Notes: generated by a model from the sequence alone, not told the origin. 64,000 nt of DNA from Acidovorax sp. (GCA_018780365.1 JADMJR010000027.1:1-64000), one strand, 5' to 3'; counted from the stretch's first letter, positions 19,392-28,833 are shown. Program-made: numbers and translations.

Positions 19392-20708
19392 TCAATCCCA
19401 GTGTGAATCGGTGGCGGGCTCGTGAAAAGAGGTTTCCAGAAGGCACTGGTTGTCCTCTGCGATGCGGTACATGTCATCCAGCAGCTCGGCGATCAGCTCG
19501 TCCAGTGCGTCGCGGGATTGGTAGGGAATCGCCAGTTCATAGAGCGTGCCGTCATTGTTCAGGCGTTGCGTGGCAAAACGCTCGAAGCAGGTCTTCTCGA
19601 TCAGCCTGCGGCCCCTGGTGAGGCCTCGCGCCTGCTTGCTGAAGCGAGCCAACACCATGGTGACGCGCACGATCGCGATAGGCATCTCTTGTGCTGCTGG
19701 CAAGCGCAGACCTTGGGCCTGTTCGGTCCCTTGTAGTAGAGGATGCATTGGTTTGGGAGCTGTCGGTGCCAACACTGTCAGTCCCTGCTCGAACCGGGCT
19801 TGCAGGCTTGAATTTGACGCGTCCAGATAGCGCATGGCAGACTTGACATCCTTCCAGCCGACGTATTCCATCAACTCCTTGATATCCCAGCCGCTGGCGC
19901 GGGCCCAGCCGGCAAACCCGCGGCGCATGGAGTGGCTGCTGTATTCCTTTGGTGACTCGACGCCCGATTCGGCAAACAGGCTGCGCAGCAAGGGGATCAC
20001 GCTGCTGGCATGCAGGCTTTCCCCTGCGATATGACCCCAGCGGTCAATTTTTCGAAATACCGGACCCTCGGTCAAACCGGCCAAGTCTATCCAGGCGTTG
20101 TAGGCAGTCACGGGACACAGGAGCGATAGCGCTGGGCATTTGAAAACCCGGCCCTGCAGTTGCCTGTCGCCCTTGCTGCGGCCCAGGTAGCAGGCCATGC
20201 CCTCGCCCGGGGTAACTTCGGTGTTCTCAACGCGCAGGTTGAGCAATTCGTCGGAGCGAAAGCCGCGCCAAAACCCCAGAAGCATCAGGCTGCGGTTGCG
20301 TGTGTGGCGAAGCAGCGCTGACTGGTCGCCAGCATGCCGAGCGTTACCGATCGCGGCATCGAGCCACTTATCGACCTGCTGAAGTACCGTCAGTTCCAGC
20401 GGGCGTGCACGCTTTTCTGGCACGGCGTGGACCGAGCGAATGCCTTTGAGGACCTGGCGCACCAGCGGCGACTTGGTGGGATCGGCGAAACCTTGATCGG
20501 CATGCCAGCGGGACAGCGCCGCCAGCCGCTGGCGCAGCGTGTTGATGGCCAGGGTAGCGGCGTAATCGGCCAAGTAGCGGGCAATGGCGTCTGTGGTGGC
20601 CGGCAGCAGGCCCTTCCACTCGATTTCAAAATGTCGAATCGCAGCGGCGTAACTCCGACGCGTGTTATCACGCTCCGCAGCCTCGATGTACTGGGAAAGA
20701 CGACTCAT
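19392..20708 (-). CDS. Tyrosine site-specific recombinase (likely cointegrate resolvase)
   Basis: A 438-aa tyrosine recombinase. Seen: the catalytic arginine R151 (GFRSDELLN), H259-x-x-R262 (HSMRRG) and the nucleophile Y294 (AMRYLDAS), preceded by a SAM-like N-terminal domain (DNTRRSYAAAIRHFEIEW). It sits directly upstream of tnpA on the same strand, as expected for the resolution enzyme of a Tn3-family element that uses a TnpS/TnpI-like recombinase. Odd: about 140 residues follow the tyrosine, more than in XerC/D or TnpI. That tail contains no domain I recognise. Confidence 0.88.
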   Translation of the reverse strand: MSRLSQYIEAAERDNTRRSYAAAIRHFEIEWKGLLPATTDAIARYLADYAATLAINTLRQRLAALSRWHADQGFADPTKSPLVRQVLKGIRSVHAVPEKRARPLELTVLQQVDKWLDAAIGNARHAGDQSALLRHTRNRSLMLLGFWRGFRSDELLNLRVENTEVTPGEGMACYLGRSKGDRQLQGRVFKCPALSLLCPVTAYNAWIDLAGLTEGPVFRKIDRWGHIAGESLHASSVIPLLRSLFAESGVESPKEYSSHSMRRGFAGWARASGWDIKELMEYVGWKDVKSAMRYLDASNSSLQARFEQGLTVLAPTAPKPMHPLLQGTEQAQGLRLPAAQEMPIAIVRVTMVLARFSKQARGLTRGRRLIEKTCFERFATQRLNNDGTLYELAIPYQSRDALDELIAELLDDMYRIAEDNQCLLETSFHEPATDSHWD

Positions 20709-21308
20709 TTGCTCGCTTGATGGCTATCAACGCCTATCGTCGCCACACGCTTGACTTCCACTCGGATGCGTGCAATGTCGTCTGGGAGAGAGATTTTGAC
20801 GGTCGATTTCATCGTGAAGCGTATTGTCTACCGAGACGGATGAAGCACTCCGCTCAGCAAACAGTAGGCCATTGTTGCCCTTGGTCACCGTGTCGATGGC
20901 TGCAGACAGCCTTGTGTTGGCCAACGGAGCATCGAGGCTCGCGCCGATGGATCAGCCAATGGCCAAGCCGTCAAAGCCGTCAATCATGGGCGACGGATAC
21001 ATCTTACAGACCGATACCTGGAACTCTGGGATGTCGGTGAGCCACTGCTCATTCGCCGCTAGAGCTTGGAAGTAATCCGTACCGAGGCGGCACATGCGTC
21101 GTCGGGAGACATGTTACCGGGATCAGTCATTCGCTGCATGCCCGCAGAGCATTTCAACAAGGCTGCCCAGAAACGGATTCAGCTCTTGCTGGTGCCGCGG
21201 CACACAGACGCGAAGGTTGCGTCTTGCCCATGGCTCTGCGAGTTCGACGATGGCAAGGTGACGCTGACGCAAAGGGGGTTCCCACGGCGGCGTTCTCCCA
21301 GGTCTTCA
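20709..21308. other. Non-coding or degenerate 600-bp stretch beside the recombinase
   Basis: No gene is supported on either strand. The recombinase promoter and possibly the resolution site should lie in the first 100-200 bases, but I see no convincing dyad. The right part leads into a Tn3 transposase fragment. Confidence 0.5.
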
Positions 21309-21553
21309 ACGAGCCGACACTGCGGCGTATTGCCGCGCGCGAAGTACCGGCGTCGGCCATCGCCCTGCACGCCGCCATCGAAAATCGTGTAGCCCCCCGC
21401 ACTCTGCTGGATGTTCTCGCCAACATCGAGCACTGGACTGGGTTCACCCGGGATTTTGGGCCGCAGTCGGGCGATGATCCCAAACTTCGCAATGCACGCG
21501 AACGCTACTTGCTCACCGTGTTTGCCATGGGCTGCAACCTGGCGCCCAACCAG
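21309..21553 (+). pseudogene. Internal fragment of a second Tn3-family tnpA
   Basis: The plus strand reads EPTLRR, AREVPASAIALHAAIEN, LANIEHWTGFT and ERYLLTVFAMGCNL. This is almost the same as the internal part of the transposase at 45078-48119, but only about 80 residues long and in the opposite orientation. Both ends break abruptly. It is a relic of a related transposon. Confidence 0.85.
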
Positions 21554-21589
21554 AGGCAGCACGGACTTGTCCCGGTTGCGGGGTGCAGA

Positions 21590-21840
21590 TCGAACCCGGG
21601 GCGGTTCACCTTGTCGTTGTCGGTCAGCAGCTTGTTGATCCTGATCGGACAGGCCTTGTGCAATGCCTTCAGGAAGGCCTGTGCACTGGCCGCTGTCTTG
21701 TTGGCCTTGAGTTGCACGAACACCCGTCGCGTGGCCCTGTCGATGGCCACGAACAGGTAGCGCCGGCTGCTCTCGTCCTGCATCTGGGGCAGGTATTACG
21801 TAGCCTGGCTCGCTCGACACTCAATTGGTCGACTTTAGTG
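21590..21840 (-). pseudogene. IS481-like transposase core fragment
   Basis: The minus strand reads YLPQMQDESSRRYLFVAIDR and ATRRVFVQLKANKTAASAQ, then INKLLTDND. This is the integrase-core (DDE) start of an IS481-type transposase with the first two acidic residues. A small deletion near 21797 breaks the upstream frame (PGYV then YLPQM), and the remainder of the gene is absent. Confidence 0.65.
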
Positions 21841-22174
21841 TTTCCAGCGGTTCAATCAGCTTCACCCACTCCTGCAGCGTAGTTATCGTTTGCCGAATCT
21901 CCGACGTTGCTTCATAAGCCAATTCTGGAAGACTTTCTTCATCCGTGGAGCCTGACAATCCAGTCCCCCCGTTGACCACAACGTGCTCCATTCCATGAAG
22001 CCGCAACAGTACGCCCCGAAGGCAGTCCTGACTTCGAGCACGCCCAACTATTCTGTCCAGCTGCTCGATTGCACGCAGCAGCGCTGAGGTGTCGTAGCTG
22101 CCCTGTATGTGCGTCAACGAAGCCCTGTCCAGTCCGCCGTAGGCCGTAAGGACTGTGGCATCCAAACCGCTCAT
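21821..22174 (-). CDS. Tn3-associated accessory protein (TnpC-like), paralogue 1
   Basis: A 117-aa protein highly similar to the one at 44731-45081. Both have the pattern VLTAYG-LDRA, LLRLHGM and WVKLIEPLETL. It begins inside the end of a tnpA remnant (ATGA overlap), the same arrangement as the intact copy. A small gene after tnpA is known in Tn5041-like transposons (tnpC, affecting transposition); equating the two is inference. The reading frame is intact although its transposase is broken. Confidence 0.65.
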   Translation of the reverse strand: MSGLDATVLTAYGGLDRASLTHIQGSYDTSALLRAIEQLDRIVGRARSQDCLRGVLLRLHGMEHVVVNGGTGLSGSTDEESLPELAYEATSEIRQTITTLQEWVKLIEPLETLKSTN

Positions 22175-22711
22175 GGTCCTGCTCCCTTCTGGCCGGCGCG
22201 CTGCGCCTCCGCTGCGACTGCTGCTGCCGCCGCACGAGCGCGCTTGGCCGCCTCGCGAAACTGTGATTCCTTGACCCATGGCTCCGGCGGCCGCTTCATG
22301 TCGAGGTGATAGTTCCCCAAACGCTTGATACCCGAGGTCATGTACGGGCTCAAGAATTCGACATCTGGTGCAGACACCGGCTCCCCATCGGCGTACATCT
22401 CCTGCAGCACCCGCATCATGTCCACCGTGTTCTGAACGATCACCGATGAGGCCACCAGGTCGAAGAAGCGCACCCGCTTTTTGCTGCTCGTTCGGAGCGT
22501 TCTCATTGATCACATCACCACCGAAGTCCAGCCATTTTGTGAAGGCATGGTAGGACTCGATCTTGTTTGTCGCGGCACTCACCTCCTGCCGCATTTCCTT
22601 GCTGGAAATCCAGCGCAGCAAGTAGACCGTGCGCAGCACCCGACCGAGTTCGCGTGCTGCAGCAAACAACCGGTTGTGACGTCCTTCCTGGCTGAGCTTG
22701 CGCAACAGCAC
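22171..22711 (-). pseudogene. C-terminal remnant of a second Tn3-family tnpA
   Basis: The minus strand matches the last 180 residues of the transposase at 45078-48119: LLRKLSQEGRHNRLFAAARE, TNKIESYHAFTKWLDFGGD and VDMMRVLQEMYADGEPVS. A frameshift in the run of A near 22480 (NEQQK / RVRF) divides it, and homology ends sharply at 22711. With the fragment at 21309-21553 it shows that a relative of the second transposon was once inserted here. Confidence 0.88.
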
Positions 22712-22737
22712 CCACGACCGCGTACCGCGTCGGCGCG

Positions 22738-24196
22738 TCAACCAAGCAGCCGAGGGCGCAGCTGGGCCCAGGCTGTGGCCCGTCCGTCACCGACAGCCGC
22801 ATGCGCTTCCAGTTGCTTTGCCACCAGGCCGTCCTCCGCCCAGCCCAAGGTGCGGAACACGGTGGCAAGGCTGGGCGACAGGCGCTGCAGCGCCGCGAGA
22901 TCGGTGGACTTCAATGCGGCATCACCCGCAACCAGGTCGTCTGCAAACTGCACAAGACACTTGGCGCGGTACGCACGGAACATGCCTGCGTCGCCGCCAA
23001 AATAGGCAAGTATCGCGTCGCTTTCCACGCCGCTGGGGAAGGCAGGCTCCGGCGGCACATCTGCAGGGGGTTGCGAGGCACCGTCACATGCCCCACAAAG
23101 GCATCCAGCACACACGCCTGCAGTTGGGCAACCGACGCCGGCTTACACAGGATGCGCCATATGCCGCGGCCTTCAAGCCGATGCTGATTGTCCACGCTCA
23201 TGCCAGCGCTGAAGATGACCACTTTGGCCCCCCCCGCAAAGCGCGGGCTCGTGATTCAGCCGGTCCAGCAGATCGAAGCCAGACAAACCGGGCAGCATCA
23301 GATCCGTGATGACCAGCCCCACAGGTCCCTCTTGCAGCAGGGTCAACGCGCTTTCCACGTCGCCGCACACGGTCAGATCCACCCCTTGGTCTTCCAACGC
23401 CATGTTGATGAAACGCGCAATCGAGGCCTCGTCTTCCACCAGAAACACGCGCCGAACCGGCACAACAGACGCGTTGGTCATAGAACCCTCGCTGTGCCAG
23501 GAAGCAGCCCTGACTTCCGTGTTCTGGGCAGGAAGCGCTGGCAACTCGGCCACCAGCCGTAGCTTGTGGATGACGTTCACCCCCTGCCGCGCAAACGCAA
23601 AGGGGGCACGGTGGGATTCGTCCAGCGAGGTCACGACGATGAGACTGCTTCTGGCGAACTGGGGGGGGGGCGAACGCAGCGTGGTGATGAGGGCCGCTCC
23701 ATCGATTCCGGGCAGCAGAATGTCCACGATCAGGATATCGGGCTGGATCTGGCCGTACATGGCCAGCCCGGTGATGCCATCATTGGCAACGTGCAGCTGC
23801 CAGGCCGGAAAATGCTGCTCCACGAGCAAGGACTCCAGGCTCTGGAAGTGGATGGAATCCTCGATCAGCAGCACCTTCATATCGCCGGGCGCCTGCACTC
23901 GCCCATCTGCAAGCTCCGGGATCGGCATGACTGGGTGCCCGAAAAGTTCACGTGCTGCGACAGCTGAAAGCGGCGCATCGGCCACAGGCACCGCCCCCCA
24001 GACCGCGAGCGCAACCACTGCTCCGCCGAGCGGCGCGAAGTACGCCGGTGGCCTCCCGGCGTCTTCCGTGCCTGGAGTTCGTTGCGGTCCACCATCGGTT
24101 GCACGGAGCGCACGGCCATTCCGAGCATCCGCGCAGCCTCGAAGGTCGTGAGCTGGTCGGCCGCAGGAGAAACGTCGAGAGATTTTCAGTTTTCAT
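22738..24196 (-). pseudogene. HTH-REC plus REC-Hpt arm of signalling module, copy 1 (frameshifted, fused)
   Basis: This region corresponds to the two intact genes at 36969-38350. In order on the minus strand it shows: MKTENLS; a shift; an excisionase/MerR-like helix-turn-helix (AVRSVQPMVDRNELQARKTP, GGHRR); a shift at a 6-base C run near 23997; and a receiver (MKVLLIEDSIHF, LIVDILLPGIDGA). It then runs without a stop into a second receiver (VFLVEDEASIARF, VITDLMLPGLSGF), shifts at an 8-base C run near 23230 (IWRILCKPASV), shifts again near 23090, and ends in an Hpt-like tail ending at 22738. The tail has SPSLATVF where the intact copy has AHNLKSIL, so the phosphoaccepting histidine is lost. 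At least four frameshifts make it non-functional as read. Confidence 0.8.
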
Positions 24197-24275
24197 GTCT
24201 GCACTAAATTATTTGGAATTCATCTTTATTGAAGCCCCTTGCAAGTGATTCAAATGATCGATATGATTTATTATG

Positions 24276-24295
24276 TGGAAATATTTGGCATATTT
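24276..24295. promoter_or_regulatory. Candidate operator in the divergent region of module copy 1
   Basis: TGGAAATATT (24276-24285) is shared exactly with the divergent region of copy 2 (38352-38361). It overlaps a dyad AAATAT-5-ATATTT at 24279-24295. Position between the HTH-REC remnant and the response-regulator gene suggests it is the binding site of the HTH-REC protein. Confidence 0.45.
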
Positions 24296-24329
24296 CTATG
24301 AATGTGCCAACAACAGCAACAGGCACTCC

Positions 24330-24701
24330 ATGAAAAAAATACTCATCGTCGAAGACCACGCCGACATCCGCAAGCTGCTGCACATGACCATGGAATTTGA
24401 TGATTTCGAGATCTACGAAGCCGCCAACGGCGATGTGGGACTGGAAATGGCACGCACCCACTCACCCGACGTGGTGCTGCTGGACATCATGATGCCAGGC
24501 ACCCTGTCGGGCCTGGAAGTCTGCCGCTGCATCAAGGCCAATCCCGCCCTGAAGCACACCAAGGTCATCATGCTCACAGCACGCGGCCAGGCCGAAGACC
24601 GCCGCGACGGCATGAAGGCGGGCGCAGACGCATACCTGGTCAAGCCTTTCAGCACCCTGCAGGTGCTAGAGACAGTCTACAGACTGGAGGCAACCACATG
24701 A
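24330..24701 (+). CDS. Single-domain response regulator, module copy 1
   Basis: A 123-aa CheY-like receiver with no output domain. Seen: MKKILIVEDHADIRKL (acidic pocket), the phosphoacceptor D52 in VVLLDIMMPG, and KPFSTLQVLE (conserved lysine). ATG 24330 gives the receiver's normal beta-1 start. The stop overlaps the HD-GYP start (ATGA), so the receiver probably acts with or on that phosphodiesterase as a two-protein version of the usual REC-HD-GYP fusion. The close paralogue is at 38423. Confidence 0.92.
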   Translation: MKKILIVEDHADIRKLLHMTMEFDDFEIYEAANGDVGLEMARTHSPDVVLLDIMMPGTLSGLEVCRCIKANPALKHTKVIMLTARGQAEDRRDGMKAGADAYLVKPFSTLQVLETVYRLEATT

Positions 24702-25492
24702 CCGATGCTAGGCAACTAGCGCAATCCCAGTCGGCGGGAGGGGCTACATGCTTTGACGAGGCCGCAGCTGAACAGATGCTGCGCTTCATTGAAGATTTCG
24801 GGCATGTCTACCGGGAGCGCAACAAGGCACTTGAAGACATAACGCGGGCGCACAATGAGGTTTTGCCGCAATTGTGCATGGCCGCCGAGGCCCGCGGCGA
24901 TGATACTTCCGTGCACATCGCCCGGATAGGGTTCCTGGCCGAGGCGCTGGCACTGCTTGTGGGATCGACGCCGGGCTTTGCCAACTTGTTGCGGCGTGCT
25001 GCGCCCATGCACGATATTGGCAAGATCGGTACTCCAGACCATGTGCTCAAGAAGGCAGGGCCGCTCACCGAGGAAGAGCGGGAAGTCATAAAACTCCACC
25101 CAGCCATTGGCGCGCAGATCATTGGCAAATCCCGCGTACCAGTGTTTCTCCTTGCCGCTGAAGTGGCGCTTACCCATCACGAGCGCTTCGACGGCGCGGT
25201 CTATCCCCGCGGCCTGTCAGGCCAGGATATCCCCCTGTCGGGCCGCATCACGGCCATCGTGGATTTCTACGACGCATTGACCATGGACCACGTCTATCGC
25301 CCAGCATTCAGCCCACAAAAGGCCTTGTCCATGCTCATCGAACAGCGCGGCACGGTATTTGACCCCGTGATCGTGGACACTTTCGTCCAACACTTCGATC
25401 ATCTGGACCCCCTGCGGCGCAAGGTCACGGAGCAACGTCCCACCTTCACCGATCTGATCGACGCCACCTGCATCGTCCTCCCACTAGGATAG
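24698..25492 (+). CDS. HD-GYP phosphodiesterase-like protein with altered GYP motif, copy 1
   Basis: A 264-aa cytosolic protein of the HD-GYP class, which hydrolyses c-di-GMP in active members. Seen: a helical N-terminus (residues 20-60), HDIGKIGTPDHVLKK (HD metal ligands) and THHERFDGAVYPRGL. The GYP position reads VYP, whereas the paralogue at 38806 keeps DGQGYP. The metal ligands are kept, so activity is possible but reduced affinity or loss is equally plausible. It is coupled to the receiver gene and followed after 4 bases by the solute-binding protein gene, forming a four-gene operon with the kinase. Confidence 0.88.
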   Translation: MTDARQLAQSQSAGGATCFDEAAAEQMLRFIEDFGHVYRERNKALEDITRAHNEVLPQLCMAAEARGDDTSVHIARIGFLAEALALLVGSTPGFANLLRRAAPMHDIGKIGTPDHVLKKAGPLTEEEREVIKLHPAIGAQIIGKSRVPVFLLAAEVALTHHERFDGAVYPRGLSGQDIPLSGRITAIVDFYDALTMDHVYRPAFSPQKALSMLIEQRGTVFDPVIVDTFVQHFDHLDPLRRKVTEQRPTFTDLIDATCIVLPLG

Positions 25493-25496
25493 CGCC

Positions 25497-26291
25497 ATGC
25501 CTTTCATCCTTCGAATCGCCTTCACAAGCGCACTTGCCAACCTGATGCTCTGCGGACTCTCTCTGGCAGGCCCGGTGCAGGAAAAGGTATCGGCCCGGCA
25601 TGCCGTGCGCGTCTGCATCTGGCCCGATTACTACGGCATCACCTTGCGAAACCCGCACACCCAGCAGCTGACAGGGATAGACATCGATCTGTCTGCCGAG
25701 TTGGGCAAGGATCTCAAAGCGAAAGTAGAGTACGTCGAGACATCCTTCGCCACCCTGGTCGAAGACCTGCAGGCGGACCGCTGCGATGTAGGCATGTTCG
25801 CCATTGGCATGCTGCCCCAGCGCATGGCGCACCTCAGGTTCACCCATCCCTACCTAAGCAGTGACATCTACGGCATCACCACGAAGAGCAATGCCGTCAT
25901 CAAGCAATGGGCCGACATCGACCAGCCTGGCGTGCTGGTGGCCGTGCAGGCCGGCACCTTCATGGAACCTGTGATGGGCGAAAGCCTCAAACATGCCAAG
26001 CTGGTGAGGATATCCCCCCCCGCCACGCGCGAACGGGAGCTCGAAGGTGGTCGCGTAGACGTGTTCATGACCGACTTCCCGTACAGCCGGCGCTTGCTCG
26101 ACAATGCCGATTGGGCACGCTTGGTGTCCCCGCCCAAGCCGGTGTTCGTGCTGCCCTATGCCTATGCCGTGAAACCGGGCGACGATGCATGGCTCAAGAC
26201 CGTGGATGACTTCGTGGCACGCATCAAGCGTGACGGCCGGCTCGACGCTGCGGCCGCCAGGCACGGGCTGACCGAGATCGTTGTGCGTTGA
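25497..26291 (+). CDS. Periplasmic amino-acid-type solute-binding protein (sensor input)
   Basis: A 264-aa SBP_bac_3-type protein. Seen: a signal peptide of about 25 residues, then VRVCIWPDYYGITLRNP, LTGIDIDLSAELGKDL and CDVGMFAIGMLPQRM, the standard lobe 1 start and hinge, and VDVFMTDFPYSRRLL. No transporter permease or ATPase genes adjoin it. It is followed after one base by a transmembrane histidine kinase, so it probably presents a ligand to that kinase rather than feeding an ABC importer (inference). Confidence 0.85.
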   Translation: MPFILRIAFTSALANLMLCGLSLAGPVQEKVSARHAVRVCIWPDYYGITLRNPHTQQLTGIDIDLSAELGKDLKAKVEYVETSFATLVEDLQADRCDVGMFAIGMLPQRMAHLRFTHPYLSSDIYGITTKSNAVIKQWADIDQPGVLVAVQAGTFMEPVMGESLKHAKLVRISPPATRERELEGGRVDVFMTDFPYSRRLLDNADWARLVSPPKPVFVLPYAYAVKPGDDAWLKTVDDFVARIKRDGRLDAAAARHGLTEIVVR

Positions 26292-26292
26292 C

Positions 26293-28833
26293 ATGTCCCC
26301 CTTCATCCGCAGTGCCCCCTGGCGCCATGCCCAGGGTCTGGTGAAGCTCATCCGCAAAGGCAGCAACACGGCGCTGCTCTGCGGTCTGCTGCTCGTGGCG
26401 GGCAGCCTCGTGGCCACGGCCTTGATATCGCTGAAAGACCGGACCAAGGCCATCGCCTCCGGCACCGAAAAGGCCGAACTCCTGGCGCGCGTGCTCGAGG
26501 ACCAGACCACCCGCACGGTAGAAAGCGGCCTCTTCATCCTCGCCACCATGGGCGATGCCAATGCCTTGCACGCCCCCGGAGCCGACCTGCCGCGCACCGA
26601 GGCGATTCTGCGCGAGGCATTGGCAAGCGCCCCCTTCCTGCGCACGGTTCTGGTCGCCGATGCCACCGGACTGGTCATCGCCAGCAGTTCGCCGCAGGAG
26701 TCGGGGGTGACGATTGATCTGCGCAAGCTGGGGCCGCGCCCACAGAAGGGCAAAACCACCCTGGGCCCGTGGATCGCGGGCCGGGGCGTGGGCAGCCTGC
26801 GCGCCGGCGCACCGCAAGGCGCCACCCCGGCGGGCCTGGGCTTCATTCCGCTCATGCGCAAATTCGTCACGCCGGACGGCCAGGACCTGCTGCTGATCGG
26901 GCTGATCAACCCCGATTCGCTGGCCAATCAGCAGCAGTTGGCGGTAGGCCGGGTCGGATTCAGTTCGGCAATTGCATCGTACGACGGCAAGATTCTGGCG
27001 ACCTCCCAGGAAACCGCACCCCATGGCGCGCAGGCCAGCGACCTACCTGTGTTCCGTGTACATCTTCCCGCGCGAGAGCATGGCAGCTACGTGGGCCAGG
27101 GACTGGGTGGGGACAAGCAGATCGTCGCGTTCCGCCTGTCCAAGACGCATCCGCTCGTGGTCCTCGTGGAGGAGCCGTTGGATGCCGCCATCAACCGCTG
27201 GTGGACCGAATCACAGGGCTACATATGGCTCAGCTACGCAGCGACCCTGGTGGTGCTGCTGCTCACCCTCGTGGCCTGGCGCAGCCTGCGCTCCCGGGAG
27301 GCCGCCAGCCTGACTTCCAGGCAGGCCCAGATACGCATTGCCCACAGTGAACGCGAGCTGGCGGTGCTGATGCGCAGCGTGCAGGAGGTCATCTTTCGCA
27401 CCAACACAGCCGGCCGCATCACCTTCGTCAACGCCCGGCTGGCATCGCTGATCGGTGGCAGCGAATCCGCGGCCATAGGCCGTCCGCTGCAGGAACTGGT
27501 GGGGCCCGGCAGCAGGACCGCGGTGGAAGGCCTCTTTGCCAACGGCGAAGCGGGCGGGGTGCGCAACTGCCAGGCCATGCTCCACCTCGACAATGGCCGC
27601 CAATTGCTGTTCGACGTGGCACTGGTGCCCCTGCTCGAAGAGGACGCAGTCGTAGGCTTCGCGGGGAGCGCGGTGGACGTGACCGAGCGCTGGGTCGCAC
27701 AGCAGCGCCTCCAGAACGAACTGGAATTCCGCGGCCTGATGCTGGAGATGAATCCGCTACCGATCTCGATGACCGACATGCAGGGACACCTGGTGCTGGT
27801 GAACCGCGCCTGGGAGGAATACAAGGGGCGCAAGCGCGCGGACGTGATGGGGCTGCGCCTGGCGGACTTCCTACCCCCCGAAGAAGCAGCCGTGCACCAG
27901 ACTGCAGACAGGCAATTGCAACACCAGGGCGGCCAAGTGATGTTCGAAACCCGCGTGCTCTACGGTGGCAAATCTTGGCGCGATACCCGGGTGACGAAAG
28001 CGGTGGTGACCGATGCCCGCGGACAGGCCACCGGCATTCTGTGCACGCTGATGGATATCAGCGATTTCCGCGAAGCCGAACGGCTGGCCCGCGAGGCGCA
28101 CGAGGCCGCCGAGGAAGCATCACGCTCCAAATCCGAATTCGTGGCCAACATGAGCCATGAGTTGCGCACACCCCTGCAATCCATCATGGGCTTTTCCGAA
28201 CTGGGCATGCTGCGCGGCAAGGCCGACGCCCGCATGGCGGACATGTTCGAGGACATCCACCGCTCGGGCGAACGCATGCTCTCGCTGGTCAACGACGTGC
28301 TGGACGTGGCCAAGCTGGAGAGTACCGTGGGCACCTTCCACCTGGAGCGGGTGGATCTGCGCGGCGTCATCCACCCCGTGCTGCGCGAGCTGGAGCCGCT
28401 GCTGGCTCAACGCAAGCTGCGCATGGAGGTGGCGCTGGGCGACCAACCCCTCACGGCCAAGGTCGATCCGGTGCGGTTCCAGCAGGTCATCCGCAATGTG
28501 ATGGCCAACGCTATCAAGTTCTCTCCCGAGGCATCGGCCATCACGCTGCTTGGCAGGGTCGACCGCAGGGGCCAGATGCGGCTGGCCGTGCGCGACCACG
28601 GCCCGGGCATCCCGCACGATGAGCTCAGTGCTATCTTCGAGGCCTTCAAGCAGTCCAGCAAGACCAAGGACGGCTCCGGCGGAACGGGTCTGGGCCTCGC
28701 TATCTGCAAGAAGATCGTCGAGGCCCTGGGCGGGCAGATCTACGCCGAGAACGCAAGGCAAGGCGGCTCGGTGTTCCACATCATCCTGCCCGCACGCGGC
28801 GCCGCCGAGACCATGCCGGCCGAGCTGGAATAG
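26293..28833 (+). CDS. Transmembrane PAS sensor histidine kinase
   Basis: An 846-aa kinase. Seen: TM1 (LLCGLLLVAGSLVATALI, about residues 30-50), a large periplasmic region to about residue 310, TM2 (WLSYAATLVVLLLTLVAW), two PAS domains (about 350-460 and 480-600), HisKA with H622 in NMSHELRTPLQ, and a HATPase with GPGIPHDELSAIFEAF and GTGLGLAICKKIVEALGG. No receiver is attached. It is the last gene of the copy 1 operon; the single-domain receivers and the Hpt protein encoded nearby are its likely partners. GTG 26281 is an alternative start, but ATG 26293 avoids overlap with the upstream stop. Confidence 0.93.
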   Translation: MSPFIRSAPWRHAQGLVKLIRKGSNTALLCGLLLVAGSLVATALISLKDRTKAIASGTEKAELLARVLEDQTTRTVESGLFILATMGDANALHAPGADLPRTEAILREALASAPFLRTVLVADATGLVIASSSPQESGVTIDLRKLGPRPQKGKTTLGPWIAGRGVGSLRAGAPQGATPAGLGFIPLMRKFVTPDGQDLLLIGLINPDSLANQQQLAVGRVGFSSAIASYDGKILATSQETAPHGAQASDLPVFRVHLPAREHGSYVGQGLGGDKQIVAFRLSKTHPLVVLVEEPLDAAINRWWTESQGYIWLSYAATLVVLLLTLVAWRSLRSREAASLTSRQAQIRIAHSERELAVLMRSVQEVIFRTNTAGRITFVNARLASLIGGSESAAIGRPLQELVGPGSRTAVEGLFANGEAGGVRNCQAMLHLDNGRQLLFDVALVPLLEEDAVVGFAGSAVDVTERWVAQQRLQNELEFRGLMLEMNPLPISMTDMQGHLVLVNRAWEEYKGRKRADVMGLRLADFLPPEEAAVHQTADRQLQHQGGQVMFETRVLYGGKSWRDTRVTKAVVTDARGQATGILCTLMDISDFREAERLAREAHEAAEEASRSKSEFVANMSHELRTPLQSIMGFSELGMLRGKADARMADMFEDIHRSGERMLSLVNDVLDVAKLESTVGTFHLERVDLRGVIHPVLRELEPLLAQRKLRMEVALGDQPLTAKVDPVRFQQVIRNVMANAIKFSPEASAITLLGRVDRRGQMRLAVRDHGPGIPHDELSAIFEAFKQSSKTKDGSGGTGLGLAICKKIVEALGGQIYAENARQGGSVFHIILPARGAAETMPAELE

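Noticed and set aside
20824..21075. 83-codon plus-strand open frame beside the recombinase
   Set aside because: No family recognised, no ribosome-binding site, and it lies in transposon debris.
24004..24018. The 23173-24018 open frame as an intact double-receiver gene
   Set aside because: Comparison with 36969-38350 shows it begins after a lost HTH frame and ends at a frameshift; it is part of a pseudogene.
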